Shown here in pieces: positions 15,480-23,449 of a stretch of DNA of 64,000 nucleotides (within the stretch, counting starts at the first letter, position 1; each line of letters begins with the position of its first letter). The notes under the pieces are model-generated. The model worked only from the letters and a program-made list of their open reading frames with translations, was not told the origin of the DNA and did not search any database. Position numbers and translations under genes: made by a program. The DNA is from an uncultured Naasia sp. (GTDB lineage Bacteria > Actinomycetota > Actinomycetes > Actinomycetales > Microbacteriaceae), in the NCBI GenBank assembly GCA_913778905.1, contig CAJYYA010000011.1:1-64000 (forward strand), given 5' to 3'.

Positions 15480-15994
15480 CGGGGCAGGTCTGAGAACGAC
15501 GGGGCGAGCGCGGTGAGACGAGCGCCGCGGAACTGCCACAGTGCCCAGAGCGACGGCCACATGGCGGCGGTGAGGGCGCCGGCCTCGAACACGAGGCGGT
15601 CGCGGTAGAGGGTCTTGCCCGTGCCGGCCGGGTCGGCGGCGATGGCCATCCGGTGATCCCACTTGGTGAACACCGAGTTGAGACCGGTGAGACCAGCCCC
15701 GTTGTCGCGCAGGATCTGCACGCCGGTGTGACGCCGCTCGGGGAGTTCGACGCCGATGCTCTGTGTGCCGATCGGGATACCGAGGGCCTTCATCTCCACC
15801 GGGTGCTGCCCCTCGTCCCACACCGCCGGGAAGCCGTTCCGCTCGAGTGAGCGGAAGGCGAGCAGCGGGGCGGACGCCTCCCGGAATACGGTCGGCGACT
15901 GGATGGCCCGCCAGGCGGCCTCGGGCTCGCAGTCGAGGATGAGCTTGAGCATCACGCGCATGAGTCGAAGTGTTCCACCCGTGCCGGAGCGCAT
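15476..15994 (-). CDS. SRPBCC (START-like) ligand-binding fold protein
   Basis: A 172-residue protein that looks like an SRPBCC/polyketide-cyclase-type fold: an N-terminal strand (VMLKLILDCEPEAAWRAIQS), a helical segment (FREASAPLLAFRSL) and a C-terminal helix (LTAAMWPSLWALWQFRG). These proteins bind hydrophobic ligands; no ligand can be named. The start at 15994 is supported by a GAGGT site 8 nt upstream on the minus strand; MRVMLKL (15961) is an alternative start. It is the upstream partner of the DUF1684 gene (4-bp overlap) and is divergent from the ComB-like gene. Confidence 0.6.
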   Translation of the reverse strand: MRSGTGGTLRLMRVMLKLILDCEPEAAWRAIQSPTVFREASAPLLAFRSLERNGFPAVWDEGQHPVEMKALGIPIGTQSIGVELPERRHTGVQILRDNGAGLTGLNSVFTKWDHRMAIAADPAGTGKTLYRDRLVFEAGALTAAMWPSLWALWQFRGARLTALAPSFSDLPR

Positions 15995-16007
15995 GCTGAG
16001 CGACCTC

Positions 16008-16013
16008 TAGCCT
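16008..16013 (+). promoter_or_regulatory. -10 element for a leaderless transcript
   Basis: TAGCCT lies exactly 6 bp before the GTG start at 16020, the standard arrangement for a leaderless mRNA in actinobacteria. No Shine-Dalgarno site is present. Confidence 0.5.
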
Positions 16014-16019
16014 TGTCCG

Positions 16020-16538
16020 GTGAGCGAGAACGACCCCCGCGGGCAGTCCCGATACCAGGTCCGATTCGACTTCGGGATAGCCGCGTCGCCCGTCTCCCGC
16101 GGTGCGGACGTCGTGGTGGTCGTCGATCCGCTTCGGCTGACGGATTCGCCTGCGCTGCCCGACGGCTTCGAGGGTCCGGTTCTCGAGGCCACCATGTCGA
16201 ACGCCGTCGCCACCGCCGAGTGGGTGCTCGCGCAGCAGCACGACAAGGGCGATCGGTTCGCGGTCGCGGTCATCGGCCAGGGCGACGAGGGCGGGTTCGC
16301 TGTAGAGGATCTCCTCGTCGCAGGCCGCGTGATCGATGCGCTCGCCGACCGCGGTGTCGACTACGCCTCGCCGGAAGCGGCCGCGGCGGTGGCCGCGGCG
16401 CAGGGGCTCTCCCGCGCGGTGTCGCACATCCTGTCGGCCTCCATCGCGGGCCAGCGCCTCATCGCCGATCACGGTCCGCAGATCATCGAGGACGCCCGGG
16501 CGCGTCAGGAGCGCAGCGACGTCATCCGCCTCGCCTGA
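16020..16538 (+). CDS. ComB-like (2-phosphosulfolactate phosphatase family) protein, short
   Basis: A 172-residue protein resembling the ComB family, which hydrolyses 2-phosphosulfolactate. Visible similarities are GADVVVVVDPLRLTDS near the N-terminus (family: VVVIDVLRATT), AVIGQGDEGGFAVEDLLVAG in the middle and the C-terminal SRAVSHILSASIAGQRL. It is shorter than usual ComB proteins (around 230-250 residues) and appears to lack part of the central region. Coenzyme M synthesis is not expected here, so a different substrate is likely. The GTG start has a -10 hexamer 6 bp upstream. It converges on the DoxX gene. Confidence 0.62.
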   Translation: MSENDPRGQSRYQVRFDFGIAASPVSRGADVVVVVDPLRLTDSPALPDGFEGPVLEATMSNAVATAEWVLAQQHDKGDRFAVAVIGQGDEGGFAVEDLLVAGRVIDALADRGVDYASPEAAAAVAAAQGLSRAVSHILSASIAGQRLIADHGPQIIEDARARQERSDVIRLA

Positions 16539-16564
16539 CCGCTCCCCGGTCGTACGGCCGCGTG

Positions 16565-16695
16565 CCTGAACGAATGCAGGAGGTCGATCAACGAATGCAG
16601 GACGTCCGGCGCGAAGTGCAGGGAATCGCCGTGCGTGACCTCCCGATGAGGCGCTCAGTCCTGCATTCGTGAGCGGATTCCTGCATTTGTTCAGG
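16565..16695. repeat. TGCAGGA-module palindromic element, copy B (inverted relative to copy A)
   Basis: The left arm carries ATGCAGGA at 16574 and 16595 and a variant GTGCAGGG at 16616 (21-bp steps); the right arm carries TCCTGCAT at 16659 and 16679 (20-bp step). This is the mirror image of copy A: three modules at 21 bp on one side, two at 20 bp on the other. The ends (16565-16581 and 16679-16695) pair at 16 of 17 positions. It lies between the converging ComB-like and DoxX genes. Confidence 0.85.
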
Positions 16696-16719
16696 CCTCG
16701 GCTGCGAACCGGCGGGAGA

Positions 16720-17157
16720 TCAGGAGGGGAGTTCGGACCCGTCGAGGCGGTGACGGCGCTCGCGCCAGGCCCGCCACGCGCCGGTCGCCCACAGCGCCCA
16801 CACGACGAGCAGGGGCTGGAAGACCAGCCGGCTACCGCGGGCCAGGTCGGTCGTGAGTCCGAATCCGTCGACGCGATCGATGAATTGCGCGATGTTTCCG
16901 GGAAAGACCGCCACGAAGAAGGCCGCCACCGCCCAACCGACCGCGGGGCGGAAGCGGGCGGGAGCGAGGAGCAGGGCGAGGCCGAGCAGGATCTCGACGA
17001 CGCCCGAGGCGAGCACCACGAAGTCGGCGTCGAGCGGCAGCCACGACGGGACCTGCGCGCGGAACTCGACGCGCGCGAACGTCAGATGTCCGATCCCGGC
17101 GAACACGAGCGCCGCGCCCAGGACGAGTCGGCCGAGTGTTCTGAATACGTCGCTCAC
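16720..17157 (-). CDS. DoxX-family membrane protein
   Basis: A 145-residue integral membrane protein with about four hydrophobic segments. The DoxX pattern is visible: LGRLVLGAALVFAGIGHLTF at the N-terminus, FVVLASGVVEILLGLALLLAP in the second segment, AVAAFFVAVFPGNIAQF in the third and LVFQPLLVVWALWATGAW in the fourth. DoxX-like proteins are linked to redox and oxidative-stress membrane complexes in some actinobacteria, but no specific function can be assigned here. Confidence 0.82.
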   Translation of the reverse strand: MSDVFRTLGRLVLGAALVFAGIGHLTFARVEFRAQVPSWLPLDADFVVLASGVVEILLGLALLLAPARFRPAVGWAVAAFFVAVFPGNIAQFIDRVDGFGLTTDLARGSRLVFQPLLVVWALWATGAWRAWRERRHRLDGSELPS

Positions 17158-17273
17158 CGATTCAGTGTCTCGCTCCGACGTGGGACTCAGCCGGAATGAC
17201 GTGAGCGTCGATAGCGTTCACCCGACTACACCGATACCGGTCGCGACTGAAGCGATCGACGAAGGAGATCACC

Positions 17274-17576
17274 ATGAAGGCCGTACTCGGCGACACCGTC
17301 ATCGCGGAGGCTCCGCAGGACGAGCTCATCAAGATCGAGGGCAACTGGTACTTCCCGCCCGCGAGCGTGAACGACGAGTTCCTCGAGAAGAGCCCCACCC
17401 CCTACACGTGCCCGTGGAAGGGCGACTGCCAGTACTTCTCCGTCAAGAACGGAGACCAGCTGCTGCAGGACCGTGCGTGGAGCTACCCCACCCCCTACCC
17501 GAGCGCCTTCGACCGCGTCGGCAAGGACTTCTCGAACTACGTCGCGTTCTGGAAGGAGGTTCAGGTCACCGAGTGA
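17274..17576 (+). CDS. DUF427 family protein
   Basis: A 100-residue protein with the DUF427 signature: WYFPPASVNDEFLEKSPTPY, TCPWKGDCQYFSV, DRAWSYPTPYPSAFDRVG and NYVAFWKEVQV. These small beta-rich (tent-fold) proteins are widespread and of unknown function. An AAGGAGAT site lies 5 nt before the ATG, so the start is secure. It stands alone, followed by a strong hairpin terminator. Confidence 0.9.
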   Translation: MKAVLGDTVIAEAPQDELIKIEGNWYFPPASVNDEFLEKSPTPYTCPWKGDCQYFSVKNGDQLLQDRAWSYPTPYPSAFDRVGKDFSNYVAFWKEVQVTE

Positions 17577-17600
17577 TCTGAACCCATCTCGCAGCACGAG

Positions 17601-17640
17601 GGGAGGGCGGATGCGCAGGAGCGCCCGCCCTCCCTCTCTC
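17601..17640. terminator. hairpin terminator between DUF427 and SprT genes
   Basis: GGGAGGGCGG (17601-17610) and CCGCCCTCCC (17625-17634) form a perfect 10-bp stem followed by TCTCTCT. It lies between converging genes and may serve both. It is the only convergent junction in the window without a dispersed repeat. Confidence 0.8.
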
Positions 17641-17669
17641 TGTGGGCGACTCGAAAGAGCGCGAGCGGA

Positions 17670-18221
17670 TCAGTGCGAGGTCGTGCGGCGTGCCGCTTGC
17701 CGCGCCGCCGCCGTCACCTCGCGGCGCTCCCAGGCGATGAGTCGCGTCTCGCTGAATCCGCGCCCGCAGAGTCGGCACGACAACGGGGCGGACGGGCGGC
17801 GGTAGCGGAAGTGCTCGTGGCCGCCCGGGCACCGCCCGATCCACGTGGCCAACTCGCTGGCGCCCTCCCCGTCGTGGAGACGGGATCCGTCGTACCCGAG
17901 GTCGCGGGCGACCTGCAGCCAACGCGGTCCGTGACCCGCCCGATGGCCCGCGAGTGCGTGAGCAACCTCGTGAAGCAGGATCTGATGGATCTCGTCGTCC
18001 TCGTACTTCGCCGCAAGGTAGCGCGACACGGTGATGCGGCGGTCGTTGTAGTTGCACTGCCCCGCGCGCCGCTTGGCGGTGTCGAAAGCGAACGTCCACG
18101 TGCGGTCGAGGTGGAGTGCGATGAGCGCTTCCGCCCACGCGCGCACCCGATCCAGCTCCGCCACGTGTCCGATGGTAGGCGAGGCCGCCGACATCGCCGC
18201 GTGCAGCTGAGAGGGGCGCAC
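17670..18221 (-). CDS. SprT-like zinc metalloprotease-family protein
   Basis: A 183-residue protein of the SprT/SprT-like family (related to eukaryotic SPRTN, which degrades DNA-protein crosslinks). The zinc site is LLHEVAHALAGHRAGHGPRW: HEVAH gives two His ligands and the catalytic Glu, with a further His downstream. A short C-terminal zinc finger follows (CPGGHEHF ... CRLCGRGF). The GTG start at 18221 is preceded by GGAGGGG; later in-frame starts exist. The start codon lies in an unusual hairpin (18207-18255). The physiological substrate is unknown. Confidence 0.83.
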   Translation of the reverse strand: MRPSQLHAAMSAASPTIGHVAELDRVRAWAEALIALHLDRTWTFAFDTAKRRAGQCNYNDRRITVSRYLAAKYEDDEIHQILLHEVAHALAGHRAGHGPRWLQVARDLGYDGSRLHDGEGASELATWIGRCPGGHEHFRYRRPSAPLSCRLCGRGFSETRLIAWERREVTAAARQAARRTTSH

Positions 18222-18255
18222 CCGCCCCTCCGGCTCTGGCGCGCACCCCTCTCAG
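18207..18255 (-). promoter_or_regulatory. stem-loop enclosing the sprT-like ribosome-binding site
   Basis: On the minus strand CTGAGAGGGG (18255-18246) pairs perfectly with CCCCTCTCAG (18216-18207). The GGAGGGG ribosome-binding site and the GTG start (18221) fall inside the loop or its inner base. Folding could hide the translation start or mark a control site; this is inference from sequence only. Confidence 0.45.
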
Positions 18256-18427
18256 AGTGACCCTGACCGCTCAGTCCGGTACCCCGTCTGTACCCCGAAA
18301 CATTTCCGTCCGGGAAACTTCTGCTGTCAGCTCTTGATGAATCCGACACCCTGACCGAGGCTCGAATGACGCGGTCGGTCGCCGTGTGTCTGAGGAGACG
18401 CCCCGAGCCGCGACGAGGACGTCATCC

Positions 18428-21400
18428 ATGGCTTACGACGCCGGCACGACTACCCCGCCACACGCTGTACCCCAACGCTGGGGTATGCGCGGCCGACTTT
18501 CCGCGATCGCCGCGGCCGCGGTGACCCTGGCCGCCTCGGTGGGGATGACCCCGATCGCGGCAAGTGCTGCCGTATCGAGCGACGCGCAGATCGTCATCGG
18601 CGAGGTCTACGGCGGGGGCGGCAACAGCGGCGCCACGCTGACCACCGACTTCGTCGAACTCGTCAACCGCGGCACGACCCCCGTCGATCTGTCGACCTGG
18701 AGCCTGCAGTACGCGTCCGCGACCGGCACCACTTGGAACGTCGACACGCTCGCGGGCACCATCAACCCGGGTGCCACCTTCCTCGTCAGCCAAGCGCGGG
18801 GCGCAGGCGGCACGACTGAGCTACCCACTCCCGACGACAGCGGATCGCTCACCCTCAGCGGCACCGCGGGCAAGATCGCCCTCGTCTCGAGTGTCGCGAA
18901 GCTGGCTTCGACAAGCCCCACCGAGGCGTCGGTCGTCGACTACGTCGCCTGGGGCGGCGCGGCGACGCCCTTCGTCGGATCCGGGCCGGCTCCCGCGACC
19001 ACGAACGCCACGAGCATCTCCCGCTCGATCGGTGCAGACGGGAAGGTCAAGAACACGCCCGACAACGGCGCGGACTTCGTCGCCGGGGCACCGACGCCGA
19101 CTTCGACCAATGCGTCGTCGGGTGGAGGAACGGAGCCCGAGCCCGAGCCGGAGAACCCCGATCCCAGCACGCCGCCCCAGCCCGAGACGCCGACGGTCAC
19201 GACGATCGCCGAAATCCAGGGGACCGGCTCGGCGACCGCGTTCGACGGCAAGACCGTCACCACCGAGGGCGTGGTCACAGCCCGCTACGCGACGGGCGGA
19301 CTCGATGGATACGTCATCCAGACCGCGGGGACCGGCGGCGAACTGCCCGCCGATCACGCCGCGTCCGACGCGATCTTCGTCTACGCCCCCGGGACGCTCG
19401 CCGACGCGGTCGCGATCGGTGACAGCATCCGGATCACGGCCGAGGCGGACGAGTTCAACGGTCTGACGCAGCTCCGGGCGGCCGCGAACAGCGTGACGAA
19501 GATCGCCGCGCTCGCCGCGCCGACACCCGCCACGGTCGCCTGGCCGACAGACGAGACCGCCCGCGAGGCGCTCGAGTCGATGCTCATCCAGCCGCAGGGT
19601 GACATCACGGTCACCGAGACCTACGCGACGAACCAGTACGGCGAGGTCGGGCTCGCCCTTGGAGACCTTCCGCTCCGTCAGCCCACCGACGCCGCCGCGC
19701 CTGGGTCGGCCGAGGCCGCCGCCATCGCCGCCGACAATGCGCGACGCGCGCTGACGCTCGACGACGGAACGACGACCAACTTCCTGAACGCGGCCAACTC
19801 GAAGCTCACGCCGGCCTACGTGTCGAACGTCGAGCCCATCCGCGTGGGCGCGAAGGTCCGTTTCGACGCGGGTCACATCGTCGACTACCGGTTCGACGAG
19901 TGGCGCCTGCAGCCGACCGCGCCCTTGGTCGCGAACGGCGATGGAGTCGACGGGGTCACGTTCGAGAACACCCGAACCGCGGCGCCCGAGGCAGTGGGCG
20001 GCGACCTCAGCGTCGCGTCGTTCAATGTGCTCAACTACTTCACGACCCTCGGCACCGACAGCTCGACGTGCCGCGCGTTCACCTCGCCCAACGACGGCCC
20101 CGTCACCGTGAGCGGCGGATGCCCGCAGCGCGGTGCCTGGGACGCCGAGGACTTCCAGCGGCAGCAGACCAAGATCGTCGACGCGATCAACGGTCTCGAC
20201 GCCTCGGTCGTCGGCCTCATGGAGATCGAGAACTCCGCCGCCCTCGGCGAGGAGACGGATGAAGCTCTCGCGAGCCTCGTCGCCGCCCTCAACGCGGATG
20301 CGGGGGAGGCCCGCTGGTCCTTCGTCCCCTCCTCGTCCGACCTGCCGCCCGCGAGCGAGCGTGACGTCATCACGAACGCGATCATCTTCCAGCCCGCTCT
20401 CGTCAGCCCGGTCGGCGACTCCCGCGCGCTCGGCACGCAGTCCGGATCCGGTCAGGCCTTCGACAACGCCCGGGAGCCGATCGCGCAGACCTTCGCCCCG
20501 AAGGACGGGGGCGAGCCCTTCTTCTTCGTCGTCAACCACTTCAAGTCGAAGGGCTCGGTCGGCCCCTGGCCGGGCGACGTGGACAAGAAGGACGGGCAGG
20601 GCACCTCGAACGAGTCCCGCACCCGCCAGGCCACGGCGCTCGCCGAGTGGGTCCCGACGGTGCAGGGCGACGCGAAGGCCGTCGTCATGGTCGGCGACTA
20701 CAACTCCTACGCCCAGGAGGACCCGATGCGGGTGCTCTACGGCGCTGGCTACACCAACGCGGAGGACTCCTTCGGGCTCACGGAGCGCAGCTACAGCTTC
20801 CAGGGGCTCTCGGGATCGCTCGATCACGTCCTGCTCAACGATGCGGCGCTGGCCCGAGCGACCGGCACCGACATCTGGGGCATCAACTCCGGTGAGGCGC
20901 TCGCCCTCGAGTACAGCCGCTATCGCTACAGCGGAACGGACTTCTACCGCCCCGATCCCTACCGCTCCAGCGACCACGACCCGGTGAAGGTGGGCCTCAC
21001 CTCGGCCACCCCGCCGGTGGACGTGACCCTGCTCGGGATCAACGACTTCCACGGCCGCATCGACTCGAACACGGTGAACTTCGCGGGCACGATCGAGCAG
21101 CAGCGCGCCGCGGCCGACGGACCCGTCCTCTTCCTCTCCTCGGGCGACAACATCGGCGCCTCGCTGTTCGCTTCATCGATTCAGAAGGACCAGCCGACAC
21201 TCGACGTTCTGAACGCTCTCGGCTTGCAGGCCAGTGCGGTCGGCAACCATGAGTTCGATCAGGGCTTCGCGGATCTGACCGATCGGGTGATCCCGGCCTC
21301 GAAGTTCCCCTTCCTCGGCGCGAACGTCTACGCGAAGGGGACGACGGATCCGGCCCTCGGCGAATACACGATCCTCGACGCGGACGGCGTATCCGTCGGC

Positions 21401-23221
21401 GTGGTGGGAGTGGTGACCGAGGAGACCGGTGCGCTGGTCTCGCCGGACCGCATCGCGGGGATCGAATTCGGCGACCCCGTCGAGGCGCTCAACCGGGTGT
21501 CGGACCAGCTGTCCGACGGCGACCCGGCCAACGGCGAGGCCGACGTGATCGTCGCGCTGGTCCACGACGGAGCCGGAGCGGGCACGCCCGAGAAGGCGAC
21601 CCTCGAGCAGGAGGTCGCGGCCGGTGGAACCTTCGCCGACGTCGTCACGAAGACCTCCGCCAACGTGGACGCGATCTTCACGGGCCACACGCACAAGCAG
21701 TACGCGTGGAGCGCGCCGATCCCGGGCACGGATCGCACCCGCCCGATCGTGCAGACCGGGTCGTATGGCGAGCGCGTCGGCAAGATCGTGCTCAGCGTCA
21801 ACCCGGCCACGGGTGACGTGACGGCGCACACCGAGTCGAACGTGGAGCGCACCGCGACTCCGGCCGCCGACCTGGTCGCCGCGTATCCGCGGGTCGCCGA
21901 GGTCAAGACGATTGTCGGCGCCGCGCTCGCGAACGCTGCGACCATCGGCAACACGGCCGTGGCCGAGGTGTCGGGCGACATCACGACCGCCTTCGCCGGC
22001 GGCTCGTTCGTGAACGGCATCTGGACCGGCGGCACTCGCGACGACCGGTCGAAGGAGTCGGCTCTCGGCAACCTGGTCGCCGACTCGCTCCTCGACACGC
22101 TCGACGATCTGCCGAACGGCGCCGACATCGGCGTCATGAACCCGGGTGGTCTTCGTGGTGAGCTGTGGGACACGCAGGCCGAGTTCGGTGCCTCTGCGGC
22201 TCCGGGGCTGCGGGACGGGCAGATCTCGTTCGCTCAGGCGAATGCGGTGCTGCCGTTCAACAACACCCTCGGCATCGTCACGCTGACGGGTGCGCAGTTC
22301 GACACCCTGCTCGAGCAGCAGTGGCAGCGCACGGCGGCGGGAGCCGTTCCGTCGCGTCCGTATCTCCAGCTCGGCCTGTCCGACAACGTGAGCTACACGT
22401 TCGACGAGTCGCAGCCCGAGGGACAGCGCGTGACTTCGATCACGGTCGACGGCAAGCCCATCGATCCGACTGCGGAGTACCGGATCGGGTCGGCCACGTT
22501 CCTCCTCGCGGGCGGCGACAACTTCCGCGTCCTCGCGGAGGGCACCGACCGCGTCGATACGGGTCTGCTCGATTACGTAGCGTGGATCGACTATCTGAAG
22601 GCGGGATCGCCCATCGGACCCGACTTCGGCAAGCAGGCCGTCTCGGTGACCGGACTGCCCGCCACGCCGGTCGTGGCCGGCACGGATGTCAGCTTCGATG
22701 TCGCGCAGCTCGACATGACGAGCCGGGGGACCCCGCAGTCCACCTCGATCGAGGTGCGTCTCGGCGACCGGGTGCTGGCCACGGTGCCCGTCTCGGCGGG
22801 AGCCGCGAAGGTCACGGCGCGCATCCCGGCGGAGACGCCGACGAGTGCGATCACCCTCGTGCTGACGACTGACGCCGCGGAGACGCAGCTGAGCGTCCCC
22901 GTCCAGGTCCAGGCTGCGGCTCCCGCGGTGACGTCGAAGACGAGCGCGTTCGCGGTGCCTCCGTTGCAGCTCTTCGGTCTCGTCAAGCCGCGGATCATCA
23001 CGGCTGTGTCGCAGAGCTCGGGATCCGTCGGCGGAACGGTCCTCGTGCGTCTGAACGGTCAGGTCGTGGGCCAGACGAAGGTCGACCGCAGTGGGGTCGC
23101 GATCGTCACGGTCCCGCGAGTGGGCCGAGGCACGCATTCCTATACGGCGGAGTACGTCCCGGCGGACAAGACGGTGAAGGGCTCGACGAGCAACACCACC
23201 TCGGTTCGCGTCCTCTTCTAG
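18428..23221 (+). CDS. secreted multidomain nuclease/5'-nucleotidase fusion (ExeM/NucH-like plus UshA-like)
   Basis: A 1597-residue exported protein. Domains in order: signal peptide (hydrophobic core to about residue 48, ending AASAA); lamin-tail domain about 52-165 (IVIGEVYGGGGN ... DFVELVNRG); a Pro/Glu linker; an OB-like region (about 260-350); an endonuclease/exonuclease/phosphatase domain about 526-857 (VASFNVLNYF, GLMEIEN, VVNHFKSKG, GDYNSYA, SSDHDPV); a metallophosphatase about 866-1110 (LLGINDFHGR, GNHEFDQGF, FTGHTHKQ); the 5'-nucleotidase C-terminal domain about 1175-1390 (MNPGGLRGEL, ANAVLPFNNTL); and Ig-like repeats to the end. It probably degrades extracellular DNA and dephosphorylates the nucleotides. 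No LPXTG or anchor is seen. The start at 18428 is a choice among 18386, 18428 and 18485. Confidence 0.88.
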   Translation: MAYDAGTTTPPHAVPQRWGMRGRLSAIAAAAVTLAASVGMTPIAASAAVSSDAQIVIGEVYGGGGNSGATLTTDFVELVNRGTTPVDLSTWSLQYASATGTTWNVDTLAGTINPGATFLVSQARGAGGTTELPTPDDSGSLTLSGTAGKIALVSSVAKLASTSPTEASVVDYVAWGGAATPFVGSGPAPATTNATSISRSIGADGKVKNTPDNGADFVAGAPTPTSTNASSGGGTEPEPEPENPDPSTPPQPETPTVTTIAEIQGTGSATAFDGKTVTTEGVVTARYATGGLDGYVIQTAGTGGELPADHAASDAIFVYAPGTLADAVAIGDSIRITAEADEFNGLTQLRAAANSVTKIAALAAPTPATVAWPTDETAREALESMLIQPQGDITVTETYATNQYGEVGLALGDLPLRQPTDAAAPGSAEAAAIAADNARRALTLDDGTTTNFLNAANSKLTPAYVSNVEPIRVGAKVRFDAGHIVDYRFDEWRLQPTAPLVANGDGVDGVTFENTRTAAPEAVGGDLSVASFNVLNYFTTLGTDSSTCRAFTSPNDGPVTVSGGCPQRGAWDAEDFQRQQTKIVDAINGLDASVVGLMEIENSAALGEETDEALASLVAALNADAGEARWSFVPSSSDLPPASERDVITNAIIFQPALVSPVGDSRALGTQSGSGQAFDNAREPIAQTFAPKDGGEPFFFVVNHFKSKGSVGPWPGDVDKKDGQGTSNESRTRQATALAEWVPTVQGDAKAVVMVGDYNSYAQEDPMRVLYGAGYTNAEDSFGLTERSYSFQGLSGSLDHVLLNDAALARATGTDIWGINSGEALALEYSRYRYSGTDFYRPDPYRSSDHDPVKVGLTSATPPVDVTLLGINDFHGRIDSNTVNFAGTIEQQRAAADGPVLFLSSGDNIGASLFASSIQKDQPTLDVLNALGLQASAVGNHEFDQGFADLTDRVIPASKFPFLGANVYAKGTTDPALGEYTILDADGVSVGVVGVVTEETGALVSPDRIAGIEFGDPVEALNRVSDQLSDGDPANGEADVIVALVHDGAGAGTPEKATLEQEVAAGGTFADVVTKTSANVDAIFTGHTHKQYAWSAPIPGTDRTRPIVQTGSYGERVGKIVLSVNPATGDVTAHTESNVERTATPAADLVAAYPRVAEVKTIVGAALANAATIGNTAVAEVSGDITTAFAGGSFVNGIWTGGTRDDRSKESALGNLVADSLLDTLDDLPNGADIGVMNPGGLRGELWDTQAEFGASAAPGLRDGQISFAQANAVLPFNNTLGIVTLTGAQFDTLLEQQWQRTAAGAVPSRPYLQLGLSDNVSYTFDESQPEGQRVTSITVDGKPIDPTAEYRIGSATFLLAGGDNFRVLAEGTDRVDTGLLDYVAWIDYLKAGSPIGPDFGKQAVSVTGLPATPVVAGTDVSFDVAQLDMTSRGTPQSTSIEVRLGDRVLATVPVSAGAAKVTARIPAETPTSAITLVLTTDAAETQLSVPVQVQAAAPAVTSKTSAFAVPPLQLFGLVKPRIITAVSQSSGSVGGTVLVRLNGQVVGQTKVDRSGVAIVTVPRVGRGTHSYTAEYVPADKTVKGSTSNTTSVRVLF

Positions 23222-23230
23222 CCGCCGCCC

Positions 23231-23265
23231 GGAAGGCCCCCACCGCGTCGCGGTCGGGGCCTTCC
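23231..23265 (+). terminator. terminator after the nuclease/nucleotidase gene
   Basis: GGAAGGCCCC (23231-23240) pairs with GGGGCCTTCC (23256-23265), with a second stem (ACCGC/GCGGT) inside. It begins 10 bp after the stop codon. Confidence 0.85.
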
Positions 23266-23366
23266 GTGCGCTGGCTCTGCGTTTCGCAGCGAGAAGAAGG
23301 GTGCGGCCACCACGGCCGCCGCGAAACGACCGGAGTCGGCGATCTACTCAGAGCTCGGCCAGCTGA

Positions 23367-23431
23367 CCCTTCGTTTCGCTCCGCTCAACGGGCGGGTCCG
23401 CCCCGCCCATTGAGCGGAGCGAAATGAAGGG
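23367..23431. repeat. dispersed palindromic repeat, family 1, copy 2
   Basis: Arms 23367-23396 and 23402-23431 are 30 bp each and pair at 28 positions around a 5-bp loop. The outer part (CCCTTCGTTTCGCTCCGCTC) matches copy 1 at 5882-5947. It lies between converging genes, downstream of a separate conventional terminator, so termination is probably not its only purpose. Confidence 0.85.
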
Positions 23432-23449
23432 GCTACCGCACCCCGAGAC

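Noticed and set aside
14859-16472. A single 537-codon minus-strand protein covering DUF1684 and upstream sequence
   Set aside because: The upstream part is antisense to the ComB-like gene and out of frame with the SRPBCC gene; the DUF1684 protein has its own ATG in an ATGA overlap.
21173-23137. A 654-codon open frame antisense to the nuclease/nucleotidase gene
   Set aside because: Arg-rich low-complexity translation and no ribosome-binding site; the sense frame has clear catalytic motifs.
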